Below, in pieces: positions 58,701 through 64,000 of a stretch of DNA of 64,000 nucleotides; position 1 is the stretch's first letter; the number at the start of each line of letters is the position of its first letter. The stretch comes from Echinococcus granulosus. Taxonomy: Eukaryota; Platyhelminthes; Cestoda; Cyclophyllidea; Taeniidae. Under the pieces are notes generated by a model. That model was not told the DNA's origin. It was given only the letters and a program-made list of their open reading frames with translations, and made no database searches. Where the stretch lies: positions 5,386 through 69,385 of the forward strand of contig NW_020170464.1 in the NCBI RefSeq assembly GCF_000524195.1, in the 5' to 3' direction. Made by a program: the position numbers and the translations under genes.

Positions 58701-59409
58701 TCCTCTCCCTCCTCATCCTCTCTCCCTGCCCCCTTCCAATTCCTTTTACCGATGTTCATTTGTATGGAGTGGGAGCATACCCGCACAGACAAATGCGGTC
58801 AGTGTTGCATGCTTTGGAGGCCTTCATTTTAACAAACCCACCACCCTTGTCTTCATTGCCTTGTCAATTCAACCGCAGAGATGAATTTGACCTTTTAAGA
58901 TGTTTTAAAGGCTGGCATATTATTTCTTCTCCTTTTTTGACAGTTATGTTTGGCGACCTTTATTAAATGCACATAAGAAACAATTGATATCTCATGGCTT
59001 CTACTTTAAAATTGACAGCATGAAGAGAGGAACCTGGGCGCACTTTGACACTCGGAAATAGACTAATTTTTAGGACAGAAACGACGAGCCCATAGAACGA
59101 TTATTTTAAAGAAGAGCCGAGAAGAGAAGCCGAGAGTATCCTCCCTCAAAGAAATGGCCTGCCTGGTTATAACACTCTTTCAACAAGACGCGGTATTCAA
59201 TCATCGTTCTGTGTTAGTGAAAAAAATGGAAAGTTGTCTTCACGCGCAGTGTGCAATAATTTCGAGCCTGTTAGTGTTCATTTGTGACTGCGTTGCATTC
59301 ACCCTTGTCACAGAAGGATTCATCTTGTGCTACGCGCTCAGGATGGATGCTGGCGGAAGGTAATACTTGTCGTCAGTGCCACGAGGAAGAAAAAATCACC
59401 ATGGTTTTG

Positions 59410-59700
59410 TTTGCCACTGACGTGCAAACGCATGGCTGGTCAGCCTAGCAGCCAGCCGGCCATAAACCCGTCCGTCTGGCTGTCCACCCATTTGCCTATC
59501 TGTCCACCTTTGAAGCGTTTGCATGAATAGAGTGCGTAACTAGCGGGTGGTCAGACGTCCCATTGTCGCGGTGTATTATTTTCGAGAAATTCAGTAGATG
59601 TCCGCATGTTGAACTTGCCAGCTTCATTCACAGGAGGGTTGAATCATCACTGAGCGCTGTTGCATGAATGTGTAGATCCACGCTCCCGCTTGCCGTCTTC
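59410..59700 (-). repeat. Dispersed repeat, copy 2 of an inverted pair
   Basis: Inverted partner of 53520-53820, about 5.7 kb away. It ends a few tens of bases from the tRNA-like element at 59820-59920, but nothing shows that they form one element. Confidence 0.6.
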
Positions 59701-59819
59701 AGTAACAGTAAATAAAACTGGATTAGACTGGATCTGAATGGATTACACTAGGCGGGTCGAAATATGATATGTGGGGTGGCACACATGCAACTTGTCACAG
59801 GGTCCGACAGTGCCACAGC

Positions 59820-59920
59820 CCCGACAGGACTCGAACTATTTTAATTGAAATCAGACTTTCAAATTCGTAAATTGTCTCAAACATACCACTGAAGTCGGCG
59901 AGACTTATAAGTAGTGTACT
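59820..59920 (-). other. tRNA-like element, possible SINE head
   Basis: On the minus strand, AGTTCGAGTCC matches the Pol III B-box and GACTTCAGTGGTATG resembles an A-box. Outer segments GTCTCGC and TCGGGGC could pair at six of seven positions, counting G-T pairs, as in an acceptor stem. The D, anticodon and T stems do not form properly, and the spacing (about 95 nt) is too long for a normal tRNA. A decayed tRNA or the head of a tRNA-derived SINE fits best. Confidence 0.3.
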
Positions 59921-62619
59921 TTGAAAAAGCAGAAGGAGGACAAAATGCTTTTTTGCTCAGAAAGTGCTTTGAAAGACCCATCTTCCCTCACTGTCACTCA
60001 AGTGTAATTGAACCAATGCCAACATAGAGAAATTTTGGTTAATTAAACCAAACTAAACACACGCATACGAGCAGATAGACAGCCAAGTGTAAAGAGAGCA
60101 GAGAGAATAAAAGAAAGAGAGCTGTTCGAACTTGCTCCTTCAAGTCGGTCACCAGGTCGATGCTACGACTCCTGTCCGTTTGGTGGAACACCTCAAGAGC
60201 GCTGTGCCTCCCTCTGAGATGTCACCTGAACTCCAGAGGAGCCAAATTCGTGTTGAGGCATGGAAGAGCACGGCGGTTACTGTGGTAGAGGTGGATTCAG
60301 AAGAACAGCTACGGTAGCGAATTGGCGCTAAAGCGTCCAAAAATTAAGCCAAAAGTCGTCTCCATTGGCTGGTCGATTGCAGTTCTGTTGGTGCCTGTCT
60401 CGACTTTAGAGGGTTATATATGGTGAGTAAGCGAGTTGTCGGTATTAAGTCACGTTGGCTGGCTAAACTGGGGGAGGGTACATTATGCTGTTTGTGCCAG
60501 AGACCAGAAAGGATTTTAAAGCACATATCAACTCTTTGTTCCAACCGTCAAGTAGCCGCCATCGATGGTAGACATTTCAGTATTCGGGAGGGATGGCTTT
60601 ATTTACCAGCGAGAGGCTTAAGAGAGGGTTGTGGAGCTCATCACCAGAAATAGGCTATAGCAACCTCTCGACTGTTGATTAATCGGTCACTCAGAGGGTA
60701 ATAAGTCATGTTCAGGGCCGCACCTTGTCACTTCATCACCACTCCACACTGAGGCAAAACCACGTCATGGTTCCCCAAGTGATGTGCCAGTGATGCCACA
60801 ATTACTGCACACACAAATCGGTTGAAAAAGGCGACGCGGCTGAACAAACCCATTTTACTGGCATTAACATCAAAGGACAGTACTTTCGCCTCAAAGGCAG
60901 ATCACCGACTTGTCTAATGCCACTACTTCTCCTCTTCGCACTGCCTCAACGCACCCTTGCAAGAGGAGTGTTTACCCACTGACCCACCGACTGACCGAGT
61001 GACTGCACACTTGACTGACTCGTAATGCGCCCCACCTTCTGTGCTCCAACGTTCATCACGCCAACGAAGGTGCCTGTGTTTATCGCCAAACAATCGACTC
61101 ACTGTACATCAAACACCTCTGCGGCACGCACCAATTCATCCCCTATCCCAAAACATTACGCTTTCTCAGTCTGTCTATCTGCCTGTCTGTCTGTGTGTGT
61201 GCGTGTATGTGTTTATGTGTGTGGTGCAATTCACATACAACTCTTCACTGCCACATGTTCACACACTGATGCTCAACCACTCACCACTGATATCGTCGCG
61301 CTCGATGTCGATACAGGCGTGCTGTGTGAAGCCACATCTCCTTCCACAGAGACGGTCAGGACTTGACAATGAGCAGATAGGAGGCGGCACTCTTGAAGGT
61401 CAGTGCGAATGCCGCAATTTTATGGCCCATGCCTCAAGGAGGCGCAAATCTTACCTGTGAGAAGACCTCACGCCATACTTTCGGAGGAGTGGGAAGGGGG
61501 GAGGTTAGTACACACCATCTTGGCCTCGTCCTTGTCCTCGGCCACGTTCACGTTGTCCACAATCGCCCAATCACATTGCTCTAGATGATGGCTGTCACCT
61601 ATTCTTGTTATTTGACAATCACGACGTCAGGTAGGAGATAGAATAGGCGGTTGGAAGATGAAAGGGATTGTGGGAGCGGTGACAATTGGTGGTTGTTTCA
61701 ATCAGGAGGTAAGATGCTTTACCAAAGTGGAATGCACCGACAGGCGTCTTATATCCCAATGGACAAGGACACCCGAGGATGGATTTGATTGGTGGTTGCT
61801 TCATCGATTCGAAGGGGTCAAATGAAATACCATTCCTTTTTATCATCACGAAAATATAACGTAAGTTTAATCATCTTTCAGAACTGACCACTTGAACCAC
61901 TTAATAAGGTTTGCAAGAAAAACTCAACAAGAGGAAAATGTGGGATAAAAATAGTGAGAAAAATGGAACGAGACTTAACTAAGCAAGTTGTTTTCTTCCC
62001 GAAATAGTCTTTTAAAAAGCACTGCTCCATTTTTGACATAAAAATTGATAAGTGAGTGGAACGATGCTTAAAATAATGCATGTGCTTAGACAAGTGGAGG
62101 GAAAAAAGTTGATGATAATCATGTACCCCCTTTTGTAATACCATCTGTTTCACTTTGACGGTTGGATTGAGAAGGCTAATTTAAAAGTGTCTCACCCTTT
62201 TTCACCACTGCCCTAGTGCTGATTAGGTTGTCATATTATTTTTCGTAAGCAGGGGTATTAAAATTTTGCACTCTTTTTGAAGTGTATCACTTCTATGTTG
62301 GGTAACCAGGAAGGTTGGCGTGGTCTTCGGTAGTGGCGCGCTCCGATGACCTCCTGCCACTGATGGAGACTTGCCAAGTGCATACAGCTGTTTGTAGGTT
62401 GAAGTGCCTATCTGCCTATCTATTCATGCACCAACCTATCCAACCAGACCTGATGGTTGGGAATTGAGCAAGTCTCTCCTACGAAATGAGGTCAACTCGA
62501 TTTCGAAGCTGTAGAAGCTTTTTGTCAAATAGCAACTGGAGACAAGGTCTAGCCCACGACAGTGGAACTTGCCACTAGTAGCGGTTTAAATCAACAATTT
62601 GGTTCTAGTGATTAATTAA

Positions 62620-62900
62620 TCATCCCAAGTTGGATGCGTCACTTCCAAAGAGATTCTTCATTCTTAAAAGGGCTAAATAATTGCGTGGCATTCGAGAGTG
62701 ATGTGCCAAGGGCATGCAGTCATGTTTCACATGATTGATGAAACAGTTCGTTTGTAGCTTCATCAACTGGGAAAGTCGAGGTGAAAATCAAGTAAGTAGG
62801 TCCCACCCACACGTATTAGTCATAGACGGTGGTCAATATGCCTCAAAGACTATCACGCTGCATAAATTTGCCAGTGGATAGGGACTGGCTATGAAGTGCG
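62620..62900 (+). repeat. Dispersed repeat, copy 2 of a direct pair
   Basis: Direct partner of 55530-55790, about 7.1 kb away. Similarity may extend weakly beyond both ends. The family is unknown to me. Confidence 0.7.
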
Positions 62901-64000
62901 ACGAATTTTATGCTAAAGAATTTGAAGGAATAGCAAAAAAAATTACCGGTTGTCCACAAACAATCCACTCACTTCATGCCCAAACTACGAGACTTTGTGG
63001 ATGTGTAGTGCTCCAAAAGTTCACTTGTTCAAACAGATGACACCTTGGAGTATGTCCAAGAATATCTACTACTTCAAAAATTATTAGGGCATGACGAAGT
63101 AGTGTCACTTTGTAACCCATCACGGCTGTAAAACTTACCTGTGACGTGTCGTACTGAACTCTAGGGTGGGTAGTAGTGTGAGACGGAGGGTAATGCAGTC
63201 TCATCCTCGTCTTTGCTCTACTAGGTGACCGCACAGTTGTCATCACCCCGCTTCAGCCACCTCTGATCAATCAGTCTGTCCAGGAGTGCCTGAAGTATTC
63301 ACGTGCTTGGTGCCGATAATCCTGTCCATAAGATTTAGCGCGAGATCGAATCCTCTTCTCCTTTTTTCCCCTCACCTTCAGCTCTTGGAGAGCAACGGTT
63401 GCTAACGTATTCTAAGACCAACTGCCTTGTCAGACATGTAATAGTCACATGACACCCTCAGACATGAATCATGGCATCTTTTTCTTCGCACTGTTTCTAA
63501 TGGAACTACAAAAAAGTAGGCAAATTTTTAGAGATTATTAGACAGATTCTTAGAAAAAAAACTTTTGTACTGAGTGCACTAGACCGTTAAAAAAAATTTT
63601 GTAGTAAAAAAGTCTGAGAAACATGGAATTCACTGCAGTGGCTTGACCTTTGTTTCAACGTACAACCGATGGCCCAAGCTTTGTGTTCCAATGCTGGCAA
63701 TGAGATTTAGAGAAGAGTTGAGGCTAAGGCGAGGAGGCTCCAGCAATGGGTGATTGGTTCTTTCCATAAACCTGTCCCTCATACACGCAAAAATGCCGTC
63801 AGGTAAAGTAGGACAACCACTATCTTCGACGTTCTTCTTTTTAATTTTTAGGTTACAGAGAAGTTGTCAAAAATACGTATTCAGCGATTCTGCTAATCTT
63901 GACCCAAGATTTACTCGGGTTGCCAGAATGGCCCCATGTACCATCTGTATCACTTGTCTAGTGGTCAAACATTTTCCAAACCGAGGATCCCAACTGTCTG

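Larger units (their letters stand above)
52594..64000. other. Gene-poor, repeat-bearing right end
   Basis: About 11 kb with no recognisable protein gene. Short frames on both strands (at most about 140 codons) show no family motifs or coherent splice chains. It contains the diverged repeat pairs listed separately, poly-C runs (57152-57163 and about 58505-58512) and GT/CA tracts. Exons of an unknown fast-evolving gene cannot be ruled out without transcript data. Confidence 0.5.

Noticed and set aside
60132..60317. Plus-strand frame resembling ordinary protein composition
   Set aside because: 61 codons, no motif, no splice chain; could be a transposon remnant but there is nothing to show it.

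Overview
The window is nuclear DNA from an animal. Its genes are split by introns of two sizes: about 60-80 bp and 0.5-4 kb. It encodes a CHD6-9/Kismet-class chromatin remodeler, which is a metazoan family. Microsatellites, homopolymer tracts and old degraded repeats are common. The short introns and low-complexity insertions in conserved proteins suggest an invertebrate, perhaps a flatworm, but nothing here fixes the phylum.

Four protein-coding genes can be rebuilt by joining exons in phase. (1) NAF1, the H/ACA snoRNP assembly factor, lies on the minus strand at about 7828-12046. (2) The protein farnesyltransferase beta subunit (FNTB) lies on the plus strand at 12495-20296, with four exons and 488 aa. 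It is head to head with NAF1 across a gap of about 450 bp that probably holds both promoters. (3) A complete CHD7/Kismet-like ATP-dependent chromatin remodeler lies on the minus strand at 20930-38248. Its 19 coding exons sum to 9468 nt, or 3155 aa, and it is tail to tail with FNTB. (4) A BED zinc finger plus hAT-dimerisation gene, related to the ZBED/DREF type, lies on the minus strand at about 42653-51904. It has eight exons and about 1072 aa and looks like a domesticated transposase.

Layout: 1-2.1 kb holds decayed duplicate fragments of NAF1. 2.1-7.8 kb holds nothing recognisable. 7.8-38.2 kb is the gene-dense core (NAF1, FNTB, CHD). 38.2-42.6 kb is intergenic. 42.6-51.9 kb is the hAT-derived gene, one of whose introns contains a 100-N assembly gap with identical 30-bp flanks. 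51.9-52.4 kb is a GT/CA-rich upstream region with a near-perfect 30-bp palindrome. 52.4-64 kb has no recognisable gene but contains several ancient dispersed repeats and a tRNA-like element.

The genes do not form a pathway: they cover snoRNP/telomerase RNP assembly, protein prenylation, chromatin remodeling and a DNA-binding factor of transposon origin. The most unusual content is lineage-specific low-complexity insertion inside conserved folds (NAF1 core, CHD chromodomain 2, CHD C-terminus, between BED finger and transposase fold), the NAF1 relics and the degenerate hAT catalytic residues. I found no evidence of a wholly new biological system.
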